The position numbers and the translations under genes were made by a program. Source: Paenibacillus sp. R14(2021) (lineage in GTDB: Bacteria > Bacillota > Bacilli > Paenibacillales > Paenibacillaceae). From it: a DNA stretch of 64,000 bases. The DNA lies in assembly GCF_019431355.1 (NCBI RefSeq), contig NZ_CP080269.1:5451001-5515000 (forward strand). Reading direction: 5' to 3'. A model generated the notes under the pieces. It was given only the letters and a program-made list of their open reading frames with translations. It had not been told where the DNA came from and did not search any database. This document shows, piece by piece, positions 7,415 to 15,590 of this stretch (its first letter is position 1; the number at the start of each line of letters is the position of its first letter).

Positions 7415-8770
7415 ATGCTAAGGAAAATCATGACGATCCTATCTCCGGCGCAGCTTATGGTTGCGGCCTATTTCATCGGTATGCTGCTGATTGCGCTTCT
7501 TCTCATGCTTCCAATCAGCTGGAAGGAAGGCACGTCGCTCTCCCCGCTGGACGCCTTGTTTACCTCCGTCAGCGCCGTCAGCGTAACGGGACTGACAACG
7601 GTTGCCACGAACGCTGCGTTTAGCGTGTTCGGTATAACGGTGCTGCTCGTTGCCTTTCAATTCGGCGGAATCGGAATTATGACGCTGGGAAGCTTCTTCT
7701 GGATCCTTATGGGCCAGAATATCGGTCTGTTCGAACGCAAACTCATTATGATTGACCAGAACCGGTATCAGCTATCGGGGCTTGTAAAGCTGATGCGTCT
7801 CGTGCTTCTCATGACGCTGGCGATTGAAATGATGGGGACGCTGCTGTTCGCCGCCTATTTCTATTTGACCGGATATACGGCCTCGCCGGCGAAGGCGCTC
7901 TATTTTGGCTTGTTTCACGCGGTTTCTGCGTTTACGAATGCAGGCTTCGATTTGTTTGGTGATTCCTTGATGCGGTATGCCAATGATTATTTCGTGCAGG
8001 GCGTGTCAATGGTGCTGATCGTGCTCGGTGCGGTCGGTTTCCCTGTGCTGGCAGAGCTGTGGCAGTATCTGCGCCGGGAGAAGGGAACCCGGTTCCGATT
8101 CTCCTTGTTCACGAAGCTGACGATCGCGACCCATGCCGTCTTATTGACGGGCGGCGCAGCGATCCTATGGATGACGGAGGCGAGCCGTTCCTTCGACGGC
8201 ATGGGGATTGGGCAGCAGCTCATGAATGCCGCCTTTCTATCGGTCTCTTCCCGCAGCGCCGGGCTGACGACGATTGATATTTCTACGCTTCATCAGGCAT
8301 CGCTTCTGCTCATCTCCATGCTGATGTTCATCGGGGCCAGCCCGTCGAGCGTCGGGGGAGGCCTTCGGACAACGACGGTTGCCGTCATCGTGCTGACGAT
8401 CGTGATGTTTGCCAAGGGCAAGAAGGAAGCCCGCTTGTGGGGACGCGCGATCGGCAAAGATGACATACAGAAAAGCTTCGTGTATTTCGCGATCTCCATC
8501 GTGCTGGTTATGGCAGGGTGCTTCGCGGTATTGATGCAGGATTCGCATGCTTACGATTTGTCCGCCGTGCTGTTCGAGGTGACCTCTGCTTTCGGGACAT
8601 GCGGGTTATCGACCGGCATAACGAGTTCCTTGAACAGCTCAGGCAAGATCACGCTAATCATTCTGATGTTTATCGGAAGAATCGGGATGTTCTTGTTCCT
8701 GGCGATGTTCACCTCGAAGAAGAAACGGCCGGACCTTAAATATCCGGAAGAAAAGCTAATAATTGGGTGA
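7415..8770 (+). CDS. Ktr/Trk-type potassium uptake channel subunit
   Basis: A 451-residue membrane protein with the four-repeat MPM architecture of KtrB/KtrD. The pore-loop glycines are visible in each repeat: SVTGLTT, TNAGFD, SSRSAGLTT and FGTCGLST. It forms the K+ translocating dimer that works with a cytosolic RCK subunit (KtrA/KtrC). No such subunit is adjacent, so it resembles a KtrD-type orphan. I choose the ATG at 7415 (GAGG about 12 bases upstream); an in-frame TTG at 7388 is possible but has no ribosome site. The 7199-7414 leader contains no riboswitch I can recognise. Confidence 0.92.
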   Translation: MLRKIMTILSPAQLMVAAYFIGMLLIALLLMLPISWKEGTSLSPLDALFTSVSAVSVTGLTTVATNAAFSVFGITVLLVAFQFGGIGIMTLGSFFWILMGQNIGLFERKLIMIDQNRYQLSGLVKLMRLVLLMTLAIEMMGTLLFAAYFYLTGYTASPAKALYFGLFHAVSAFTNAGFDLFGDSLMRYANDYFVQGVSMVLIVLGAVGFPVLAELWQYLRREKGTRFRFSLFTKLTIATHAVLLTGGAAILWMTEASRSFDGMGIGQQLMNAAFLSVSSRSAGLTTIDISTLHQASLLLISMLMFIGASPSSVGGGLRTTTVAVIVLTIVMFAKGKKEARLWGRAIGKDDIQKSFVYFAISIVLVMAGCFAVLMQDSHAYDLSAVLFEVTSAFGTCGLSTGITSSLNSSGKITLIILMFIGRIGMFLFLAMFTSKKKRPDLKYPEEKLIIG

Positions 8771-8777
8771 ACGGCGT

Positions 8778-8806
8778 TTGTTTGTATGTCTTGTCTTTTA
8801 TATAAT
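8778..8806 (+). promoter_or_regulatory. Sigma-A promoter upstream of the aspartate carbamoyltransferase gene
   Basis: TTGTTT at 8778-8783, 17-base spacer, TATAAT at 8801-8806, giving a start about 40 bases before the coding region. There is little room for a PyrR-type attenuator. Confidence 0.6.
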
Positions 8807-8851
8807 CAGATGGAGTGGAAGCCGATTAGGACAGGAAGGGATTGAGCGGGA

Positions 8852-9781
8852 TTGACGACATTGTATCATGTGCTGGGTGCCAAGCAGTTCGACCGGGAAC
8901 TGCTGGACAAACTCTTCGGATCAGCGAAGGAAATGGAGCAGGTGGCCGCGCGCGGCGGCGCTCAGCGATTCCCGAACAAAATCATGAGCACGCTGTTTTT
9001 CGAGGCGAGCACGCGGACGCGGTTCTCGTTTGAATCCGCCATGCATCGTTTGGGCGGACGAGTCATCGGCACGGAGAATGCGAGCCAGTTCTCCTCGACG
9101 ATCAAGGGGGAGACGCTGGAGGATACGATTCGCATCATAGCCGGCTACAGCGATCTCATCGTCATGCGGCATACGGATATCGGCGCAGCGAAACGCGCGG
9201 CGGCCGTATCGGGCGTTCCGGTCATCAATGCCGGTGACGGCTCCGGGGAGCATCCGACGCAGGCGCTGCTTGATCTCTATACGATTCAGAAGGAGTTCGG
9301 CGGCATAGAAGGTCTGCATATCGCCATGATCGGGGATCTAACCTATGGGCGTACGGTCCATTCGCTCAGCTATTTATTAGCCAATTATCGCGATGTGCAT
9401 ATCTCCTTCATCTCACCAGACAATGTGCGCATTCCGAGCTACGTGAAGCAGTATTTGGACGAGAAGGGCGTATCGTACGAGGAAACGACAGATTTGACCG
9501 GTCTTGCGGGGACGGCAGACGTGTTCTATCAGACGCGGATCCAGAAGGAACGTTTTCCTTCGCCGGAGGAATACAGCAAGGCGGAGGGGCAATATATTAT
9601 CGACCGCAAGCTGCTGGAGCTCATGAAACGACAAGCTCTCATTCTTCATCCGCTGCCGCGCGCCGGCGAGATTCATCCAGAGGTGGACGATGATCCGCGT
9701 GCGGCATACTTCAGGCAAGCCCAGAACGGCTTGTATATCCGAATGGCGCTTATCGAGAAATGTTTGACGGAGCAAGCCTGA
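8852..9781 (+). CDS. pyrB: Aspartate carbamoyltransferase catalytic chain, stand-alone
   Basis: A 309-residue carbamoyltransferase. The carbamoyl-phosphate motif STRTR is at residues 53-57, K85 lies in the 80s loop, HPTQ begins at 134, and HPLPR comes late. GDLTYGRTVHSL and the HPLPRAGEI region are ATCase rather than OTCase features, and they resemble the E. coli/archaeal catalytic chain more than B. subtilis PyrB. The enzyme makes N-carbamoyl-aspartate in pyrimidine synthesis. It stands alone, without PyrI, PyrC or other pyr genes, between ktr and map. The start is TTG at 8852. It may be a second, orphan pyrB. Confidence 0.85.
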   Translation: MTTLYHVLGAKQFDRELLDKLFGSAKEMEQVAARGGAQRFPNKIMSTLFFEASTRTRFSFESAMHRLGGRVIGTENASQFSSTIKGETLEDTIRIIAGYSDLIVMRHTDIGAAKRAAAVSGVPVINAGDGSGEHPTQALLDLYTIQKEFGGIEGLHIAMIGDLTYGRTVHSLSYLLANYRDVHISFISPDNVRIPSYVKQYLDEKGVSYEETTDLTGLAGTADVFYQTRIQKERFPSPEEYSKAEGQYIIDRKLLELMKRQALILHPLPRAGEIHPEVDDDPRAAYFRQAQNGLYIRMALIEKCLTEQA

Positions 9782-9805
9782 ATTCCGATCGAACAATAGC
9801 AGCAA

Positions 9806-9844
9806 AAACGGCCTTTCCTGCAGCAGCTGCGGGAAAGGCCGTTT
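9806..9844. terminator. Bidirectional terminator between pyrB and map
   Basis: AAACGGCCTTTCC pairs with GGAAAGGCCGTTT around a short loop, followed by TCGTT. It lies between convergent genes and can serve both. Confidence 0.85.
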
Positions 9845-9867
9845 CGTTGTTAACGCCGCGTGAGCGG

Positions 9868-10614
9868 TTATTGCCGTGTTAGAACAATCGGACCGTCTTC
9901 AGTAATCGCAATCGTATGCTCGTACTGCGCGGATAGTCCGCCGTCGATCGTGCGCGCGGTCCAGCCGTCGCTGTCGATCTTGCTCTGCCATGCGCCCGTG
10001 TTCAGCATCGGTTCAATCGTCATGACCATGCCGGCCTTCAAGCGAATGCCGCGTCCTGGAGGTCCGTAATGAGGAACTTGCGGTTCTTCGTGCATATCTT
10101 GGCCGATGCCGTGACCGATGAATTCCCGCACGACGGAGAAGCCCTGCGCCTCGGCATGTTTCTGAATTGCGTTCGACACATCGCCCATCCGGTTGCCGAC
10201 AACCGCCTGCTCAATACCTTTGTACATGGCTTCTTCCGTAACGGTAAGCAGCCGCTGCGCCTGTTCGGACACTTGGCCGACTGCATACGACCATGCCGAA
10301 TCCGCCAGCCATCCGTTCAAGTTGACGACCATATCGATTGTGACGATATCGCCTTCCTTTAGCACTGCAGCGGAGGGAAAGCCGTGGCAGATCACATCAT
10401 TAATGGAAGCGCAAGTTGCGAAGGCATAGCCTTTATAGCCTTTCTGTTCCGGCGTCGCACCGTGCTGCTTGAGAAATTTTTCGACGAATTGGTCGATCTC
10501 GATGGTGGTGATGCCCGGTTTGATCATGGTCTTGATTTCGCGATGGCAGGCTGCCAGAATCTCGCCTGCTTTGCGCATTTGCTCAATCTCGTCTTTTGTT
10601 TTTATAATAATCAT
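9868..10614 (-). CDS. map: Type I methionine aminopeptidase
   Basis: A 248-residue pita-bread metallopeptidase that removes the initiator Met. The ligands are visible in order: an Asp in TIDMVVNLNG, a second Asp in LADSAWSY, His in GHGIG, Glu in TIEPML and Glu in QYEHTIAI. The substrate-side His is in DVICHGFP. The ATG at 10614 follows AGAGGTG and a good sigma-A promoter. It is not in the ribosomal-protein operon where map usually lies in Firmicutes, so this may be a second, stand-alone copy like B. subtilis YflG. That second point is inference. Confidence 0.93.
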   Translation of the reverse strand: MIIIKTKDEIEQMRKAGEILAACHREIKTMIKPGITTIEIDQFVEKFLKQHGATPEQKGYKGYAFATCASINDVICHGFPSAAVLKEGDIVTIDMVVNLNGWLADSAWSYAVGQVSEQAQRLLTVTEEAMYKGIEQAVVGNRMGDVSNAIQKHAEAQGFSVVREFIGHGIGQDMHEEPQVPHYGPPGRGIRLKAGMVMTIEPMLNTGAWQSKIDSDGWTARTIDGGLSAQYEHTIAITEDGPIVLTRQ

Positions 10615-10635
10615 GCTACACCTCTTTAATCGCTT

Positions 10636-10664
10636 ATTATAGAGAAAAATAAGGCGGACGTAAA
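10636..10664 (-). promoter_or_regulatory. Sigma-A promoter of map
   Basis: On the minus strand TTTACG (10659-10664), 17-base spacer, TATAAT (10636-10641), 22 bases before the start codon. Confidence 0.7.
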
Positions 10665-10698
10665 GAAACGAGCCGCCCTTGGAAGACGTTGTAATTCG

Positions 10699-10896
10699 AT
10701 GCAAAGAGGCAGTGACATGCCCTTGAATCCGGTAGAAGCAAAAGTGGAGGCTGTTCTGTTCGCGGATGTCGGACAGCGGGATTTTGAGACCAAACGGATA
10801 CAGGAAGCGGAGCTGAATTATGGCGGAATTCGGGGCAACCGTGCGTATCGGCACGATTTGACCCGTCGCAAGCCAGTCTGCTACGATGAGGCTTGA
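10699..10896 (+). pseudogene. Truncated MOSC-domain protein remnant (N-terminal part only)
   Basis: A 65-codon open frame, probably from the ATG at 10717. Its product follows the N-terminal pattern of MOSC-domain (YiiM-like) proteins: VEAVLFADVGQRDFETKR, then ELNYGGIRG and a H-x-LTR motif. Family members are about 150-200 residues. Here the frame stops about 60 residues in, and no continuation is visible before the LacI gene. I read it as a decayed fragment. It could also be a chance open frame, since the match is from memory only. Confidence 0.4.
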
Positions 10897-10929
10897 ACGC
10901 GTGTTTATAAGAGATGAGGATCGCCTCCT

Positions 10930-12006
10930 ATGAGAAATATAACGATGAACAGCACGGAGATCGCCAAGCGTGCAGGCGTTTCGCGCAGTACGGTCAGCCG
11001 GGTGATTAACAATTACAGCAACGTGCCGGACGAGACGCGCGAGAAGGTTATGAAAGTCATCCGGAAGTACAACTATGTGCCGAATGTATCCGCTCAGGTG
11101 CTTGCCGGCAAGGCAGCCAAGACGATCGGCTTGTTTCTGATCGAGAAAGGCGAGGTGGGCGACGCGCTGACGAACCTGCTGCTTGCCAGCGTTATCGACG
11201 CGGCTTCGACAGCTGGCTACTATGTACTTACAAGCATCCTTCGGGATATGGAGGATGCTGAGGCCGTACAAAACGTGAGAGATATTTTCTATCAGCGGCG
11301 CATTGACGGCGGTGTCTTCATCGGAGCGCGCAGCAGGGAGCCGCTGATCGAAGCGCTGGCGGCGGAAGGCTTCATGGTCGCGGTCATGGATCAGAAGCGG
11401 GAAGCTTCGACGGAGCCGAACCGGATCGCGGCCAGCTTCGATAATACAACCGGCATGAAGCTCGCCGTCAATTACCTGGCGTCGCTTGGACACCGCGATA
11501 TCGCCGTCATAAACGGTGATATGAACCGGCCGTCAGGGCCGTCCAAGCATGCCGGCTTTGTCTCGGCGATGCAGGCGATTGGGCTGCCGCTGCGTTCCGA
11601 CTGGGTACTAGCCGGCAGCTTTCACGAGAACAGCGGCTATGAAGCCGTTCAAGGATTGCTCGCGCGTTCCGGCAAATTGCCGACGGCGCTCATTGCCGTT
11701 AACGACAGCGCGGCCTTCGGCGCGATGAAAGCGTTCAAGGAGAACGGGCTCCGCATTCCCGAGGATATTTCCATTATCGGCTTCGACGACCATCCGCTGA
11801 GCGCGATGGTTCACCCTGCGCTGACGACCGTGCGGGTGAACTTCAAGGAGATGATGCAGCGTTTGACGAATGCGCTCATTCATGGCATCGAGCAAGCTCC
11901 GGGGGCGATTCATGATTTTGAAGTCGGCTGCGAGCTTGTGATACGTGATTCTTGTATGATGATAATTCGAAAAGAATCCATAACTTCTCTTACTAAAGGT
12001 ACTTAA
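10930..12006 (+). CDS. LacI-family transcriptional regulator
   Basis: A 358-residue repressor. The N-terminal helix-turn-helix and hinge are typical (STEIAKRAGVSRSTVSRVIN, then YVPNVSAQVLAGK), followed by a periplasmic-binding-protein-like effector domain ending with IIGFDDHPLSAM. It starts at ATG 10930; ATG 10945 is a possible alternative. It lies directly upstream of, and co-oriented with, the thioesterase-ketosynthase-ligase operon, whose promoter overlaps this gene's stop codon. It is therefore the likely regulator of that operon. The effector, often a sugar in this family, is unknown. Confidence 0.9.
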   Translation: MRNITMNSTEIAKRAGVSRSTVSRVINNYSNVPDETREKVMKVIRKYNYVPNVSAQVLAGKAAKTIGLFLIEKGEVGDALTNLLLASVIDAASTAGYYVLTSILRDMEDAEAVQNVRDIFYQRRIDGGVFIGARSREPLIEALAAEGFMVAVMDQKREASTEPNRIAASFDNTTGMKLAVNYLASLGHRDIAVINGDMNRPSGPSKHAGFVSAMQAIGLPLRSDWVLAGSFHENSGYEAVQGLLARSGKLPTALIAVNDSAAFGAMKAFKENGLRIPEDISIIGFDDHPLSAMVHPALTTVRVNFKEMMQRLTNALIHGIEQAPGAIHDFEVGCELVIRDSCMMIIRKESITSLTKGT

Positions 12007-12031
12007 ATGATTAAAGTCACAGGCGTATAAT
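12003..12031 (+). promoter_or_regulatory. Promoter of the thioesterase-ketosynthase-ligase operon
   Basis: TTAAAT (12003-12008), 17-base spacer, TATAAT (12026-12031). A small inverted repeat, AAAGT-GGA-ACTTT at 12033-12045, lies at the expected start site and might be an operator, though it is not the CG-centred type usual for LacI proteins. Confidence 0.5.
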
Positions 12032-12065
12032 TAAAGTGGAACTTTTTGAAGATGGAGGAATGGCT

Positions 12066-12548
12066 ATGATCCCAGCTGGTCCGTCATGGGACTTGGAGAT
12101 GGTCGTTACATGGGGAGACTGCGATGCGGCGGGGATTTCCTACTACGCCAGAAGCTTCGATTGGTTCACGAACGGGCGGTTCGGCTTGCTTGCCGCCTAT
12201 GGTTTCCCTTATATGGAAACATTTCATGCCGCAGGGATATCCATGGTGTGCTTAACGGCGGACTGCCAATATAAGCGAATGCTGAGGCCGGAGGAAAGCA
12301 TCGTCCTGCAAACGGCGCTGACAGTCTTTACGCGCAGCCGAGTGGCATTTGCTTACCGGATATATAAGATTAACGGCGAGCTCGCTGCCGAAGGAGCAAC
12401 AACACATGCCTACATAGGGGGCAATGGAAAGCCTGTTAATTTGGAGCGGAAATATCCGAACCTGTGGGAGCGTTTGACCAAACAATGGTCTCCTACGGAT
12501 CAACGGGCGAGAATGCCCGCGGACGGGAGAGACGGTATGCATGAATAA
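12066..12548 (+). CDS. Hotdog-fold acyl-CoA thioesterase (4HBT family)
   Basis: A 160-residue hotdog-fold protein. The catalytic loop WGDCDAAGISYYARSFDW near residue 14-31 fits the 4-hydroxybenzoyl-CoA thioesterase/YbgC pattern D-x-D-x-x-G-x-x-x-Y. The ATG at 12066 is chosen because GGAGG lies six bases upstream. Its stop overlaps the start of the ketosynthase gene by eight bases (ATGAATAA), so the two are translationally coupled. In this context it probably releases an acyl or aryl product as the free acid, or protects the pathway from dead-end CoA esters. Confidence 0.85.
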   Translation: MIPAGPSWDLEMVVTWGDCDAAGISYYARSFDWFTNGRFGLLAAYGFPYMETFHAAGISMVCLTADCQYKRMLRPEESIVLQTALTVFTRSRVAFAYRIYKINGELAAEGATTHAYIGGNGKPVNLERKYPNLWERLTKQWSPTDQRARMPADGRDGMHE

Positions 12549-13788
12549 TCAACGAATAGGCATAACGGGCATGGGTGCGGTCACTCCGATCGGAATCGGG
12601 GTGTCCTCTTATTGGTTTCACCTCCTTGCGGGTACAAGCGGCATCTCGGAAATAAGCCGGTTCGATGCCAGTGGACTGCCTGTAAGAATTGCGGCAGAGG
12701 TGAAGGATTTCGCGGCTGCGGACTTCATGCCGCGGAAAATAGCGGGGCAGACGGACATATTCATGCAGTTTGCGATCGCGGCCGCGAAGGAAGCCCTGGA
12801 ACAAAGCAAGCCGGCCGCAGCGCCGGAACGCATCGGCATTGTGCTTGGCACCGCGCTGGGCGGGATTTCCACCGTCGTCGATACGCAGCACCAAATAACC
12901 CGGAGCGGGAGCTACCGGGTTACTCCGCATCTGGTGCCTAAGCTGCTTGGGAACATAGCGGCTGCGCATATCGGCATCATTCACGGCTTTAGAGGTCCGA
13001 GCTATACGATCAATACCGCCTGCTCTTCTGGAGCGGATGCCATTGGAATGGGCGCTATGCTGCTGCGGTCCGGGCAAGCGGACGTCGTTGTCGCGGTTGG
13101 AGCGGAGTCCATTCTGAGCGGCTTGATGGGTGCCGGCCTGGCCTCTGCCCGGGCGTTATCACAACGCAACGACGAGCCGTCCAAGGCAAGCCGGCCGTTC
13201 GAATTGAACCGCGACGGCTTCGTGATGGGCGAAGGAGCGGGAGCTGTTGTGTTGGAACTGCTGGAGGATGCCGAGGCACGCGGAGCAGATATCCAGGCAG
13301 AGCTTCTCGGTTATGCGAATTGTACGGATGCTTATCATGTAACCTCCCCCGAGCCGGAAGGACGGGGAGAGGTTCTTTGCATGCAGCAGGCGTTGCGGCA
13401 GGCGGGACTGGCTCCCGAGGATATCGACTACGTGAACGCCCACGGGACATCGACGCCGCTTGGCGACGAGATTGAAACGAAAGCGCTCCAAACCGTTTTC
13501 GGCGAGCGGTCGCGGCATTTGCCGGTGAGCTCGACGAAAGGAGCAACAGGACATCTAATGGGTGCTGGCGGCGTGACGGAATTGATCGCCTGCATCCAAG
13601 CCATCCGCGAGGGCTGGCTGCCTCCGACCTTGAACTACGAGGAGAAGGACCCTCGCTGCGATCTGGATTTCGTTCCGAACCGTGCCAGACAAGCCTCGGT
13701 ACGAACGGCAATGTCGAATTCCTTCGGATTCGGCGGACAGAATACGTCATTGATTGTTGGAAGATACGACGGTTCCAGCAAACGATAA
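12541..13788 (+). CDS. Beta-ketoacyl-ACP synthase II-like (FabF-type) ketosynthase
   Basis: A 415-residue thiolase-fold condensing enzyme. The complete Cys-His-His triad is visible: C161 in NTACSSG, H301 in NAHGTSTPLGD and H338 in TGHLMGAGG, with the C-terminal NSFGFGGQN loop. It should catalyse decarboxylative Claisen condensation of an acyl starter with malonyl-ACP. It is unlikely to be the housekeeping FabF, because no acpP, fabD or fabG is nearby. It sits instead between a thioesterase and an acyl-CoA ligase under a LacI regulator, which suggests a secondary pathway. Neither an ACP nor reductases are encoded in the cluster. Confidence 0.9.
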   Translation: MNNQRIGITGMGAVTPIGIGVSSYWFHLLAGTSGISEISRFDASGLPVRIAAEVKDFAAADFMPRKIAGQTDIFMQFAIAAAKEALEQSKPAAAPERIGIVLGTALGGISTVVDTQHQITRSGSYRVTPHLVPKLLGNIAAAHIGIIHGFRGPSYTINTACSSGADAIGMGAMLLRSGQADVVVAVGAESILSGLMGAGLASARALSQRNDEPSKASRPFELNRDGFVMGEGAGAVVLELLEDAEARGADIQAELLGYANCTDAYHVTSPEPEGRGEVLCMQQALRQAGLAPEDIDYVNAHGTSTPLGDEIETKALQTVFGERSRHLPVSSTKGATGHLMGAGGVTELIACIQAIREGWLPPTLNYEEKDPRCDLDFVPNRARQASVRTAMSNSFGFGGQNTSLIVGRYDGSSKR

Positions 13789-13807
13789 CTGGAAGAGAAG
13801 GGTGATT

Positions 13808-15472
13808 ATGTTGGACGATTATACGTATGACGTTCGTATGTTCAAAGAAACGTTTGAACATGAATTCACTTATATCCATGGTTTTTTGCGCAATGTGCAT
13901 CGTTTTGCCCATCGTCCGGCATTGACTTGCCCTTTGCGGGGCAGAACTTGGACCTACGAGCAATTAAATGAGGAAGTCAACCGGCTTGCCCATGCGCTGC
14001 TTGAGGATGATGTAGAGAAGAACGAGGTTGTCATGTACCAGCTGCTGAATTCAGCTGAATTCGTTTTCGCCTATCTCGCACCGCAGAAGATCGGAGCCAT
14101 TAATTGTCCGATCAACTTCAGACTTTCTCCGGGTGAGACGGCAGCTATTATAGACGACAGCAAGCCGGCGGTATTTATCTATGATGCCGAGAACCGCGAG
14201 ACCGCGGAGCAAGCGCTGGCGATGGCCAGCCATAAGCCGCGCCGCATCGTCATGGCCGATTTAACCGGCGAGAACAAGGCGCCCGAAGGACATACGGCTT
14301 ACGCCGACTATATCTGGAACAGACCGGAGGGCGAGCCGGTTACGGGCAGGATCCGTCATATTTATGACGAGACGACCCGGTTGTACACCTCCGGGACGAC
14401 GGGCAGACCTAAAGGCGTGCCGTTAAATAACATCAACGACGTGCTGTCTGCGCATGACGTAGCTATGCATTTTCCGCTCAGTCCAATGGACAAGACGATG
14501 AACATGAGTCCGTGGTTTCACCGCGGCGGCCTTCACTCCGGCGGTCCTACCCCGACGCTTTATATGGGGGGCGAGATCGTCATACTGAGGTATTTCAATC
14601 CCAAGACCGTACTGGAATATACCGAGAAGTATGCGCTGACGTTCTTAATCGGTGCGCCTCCAATGCTCAAAATGCTGTATGACGCGCAGAAGAAGCAGCC
14701 GGTCGACTTATCGGGACTGAAGGGGATCGTTACGATGGGTGCACCCCTGGAACGAGAGGACGCCATCAAGTTCCAGGAAGGGTTGACGCCGAATATCTTC
14801 AACGGATACGGTACTTCGGAAGCATTCTGGAATACGTTCCTGCGGCCATACGACTTGCCGGGAATGGCAGGCACAGCCGGCAGAGCCTGCACCGATGACG
14901 AGGTTGCCGTGGTGAAGGTATATCCGGGCCGCAGAGCGGAGCCGGGCGACCTGGTGGCCAAGGACGGATCCGAGGTCGGCGAAATTATCGTGCGAGCGCC
15001 GGCCAAAACGACGTATTCCTATATTAACAATGCCGAGGAAAGCGAGAAGGTCTTCTACAAAGGCTGGATCTACATCGGCGACATGGGAACATGGGACGCG
15101 GATGAGTTCGTTACCGTTGTCGGCCGCAAGAATGATATGATCGTCTCGTCCGGAGAGAATATTCACCCCGTTCAAATCGAAGAGGTGCTGAATTTGCACC
15201 CGGGGGTTAAGGAATCGCTCGTGGTCGGCGTGCCCGACGAGCTCCGCGGGGAGGTCGTGGTTGCTTATATCGTGAAATCCGCCGAAACGCTGACGGCCAA
15301 GGAATTGAACAAATACTGCAGTGAACACCCGATGCTCGCGACTTACAAGAAGCCCAGGTACTATCGGTTCATCGATAGTCTGCCCTACACGGCGACGGGG
15401 AAGAAGCGGCATTTTATCGTGAAGGAAATGGCTGCCTCCGATCAGAAGCAGGGGCTCTTCGAGCGGATGTAG
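13808..15472 (+). CDS. AMP-forming acyl-CoA ligase (ANL superfamily)
   Basis: A 554-residue adenylate-forming enzyme. The P-loop LYTSGTTGRPKG is near residue 195, the A5 motif NGYGTSEAFW near 335, the hinge/A8 region GRKNDMIVSSGENIHP near 440, and the catalytic lysine in TATGKKRHF near 530. It activates a carboxylic acid as acyl-AMP and transfers it to CoA or possibly a carrier protein. Substrate cannot be assigned; the active-site region MSPWFHRGG resembles medium-chain/aryl ligases. The ATG at 13808 follows AGAAGGGTG. It is the last gene of the operon before a strong terminator. Confidence 0.9.
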   Translation: MLDDYTYDVRMFKETFEHEFTYIHGFLRNVHRFAHRPALTCPLRGRTWTYEQLNEEVNRLAHALLEDDVEKNEVVMYQLLNSAEFVFAYLAPQKIGAINCPINFRLSPGETAAIIDDSKPAVFIYDAENRETAEQALAMASHKPRRIVMADLTGENKAPEGHTAYADYIWNRPEGEPVTGRIRHIYDETTRLYTSGTTGRPKGVPLNNINDVLSAHDVAMHFPLSPMDKTMNMSPWFHRGGLHSGGPTPTLYMGGEIVILRYFNPKTVLEYTEKYALTFLIGAPPMLKMLYDAQKKQPVDLSGLKGIVTMGAPLEREDAIKFQEGLTPNIFNGYGTSEAFWNTFLRPYDLPGMAGTAGRACTDDEVAVVKVYPGRRAEPGDLVAKDGSEVGEIIVRAPAKTTYSYINNAEESEKVFYKGWIYIGDMGTWDADEFVTVVGRKNDMIVSSGENIHPVQIEEVLNLHPGVKESLVVGVPDELRGEVVVAYIVKSAETLTAKELNKYCSEHPMLATYKKPRYYRFIDSLPYTATGKKRHFIVKEMAASDQKQGLFERM

Positions 15473-15493
15473 AATGAGCGTGATCGCATAGAG

Positions 15494-15528
15494 GAAGGGG
15501 ACTGTCTAAATGACAGTTCCCTTCTTTA
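15494..15528 (+). terminator. Terminator of the LacI/ligase operon
   Basis: GAAGGGGACTGTC pairs with GACAGTTCCCTTC (one G-T) around TAAAT, followed by TTTACTT. Its descending arm runs into a triplicated 18-bp repeat. Confidence 0.85.
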
Positions 15529-15575
15529 CTTCTATCTCCTTCTTTACTTCTATCTCCTTCTTTACTTCTATCTCT
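15522..15575. repeat. Triplicated 18-bp tandem repeat
   Basis: Three head-to-tail copies of TTCTTTACTTCTATCTCC; the last base differs in copy 3. It begins inside the terminator arm, so terminator and repeat share sequence. Probably slippage-generated and noncoding. Confidence 0.95.
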
Positions 15576-15590
15576 CTTCCTTCGCGTCAA

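Noticed and set aside
12033-12045. AAAGT-GGA-ACTTT as a definite LacI operator
   Set aside because: LacI-family operators usually have a central CG; a five-base arm in AT-rich sequence is weak evidence, so it is mentioned only as a possibility.
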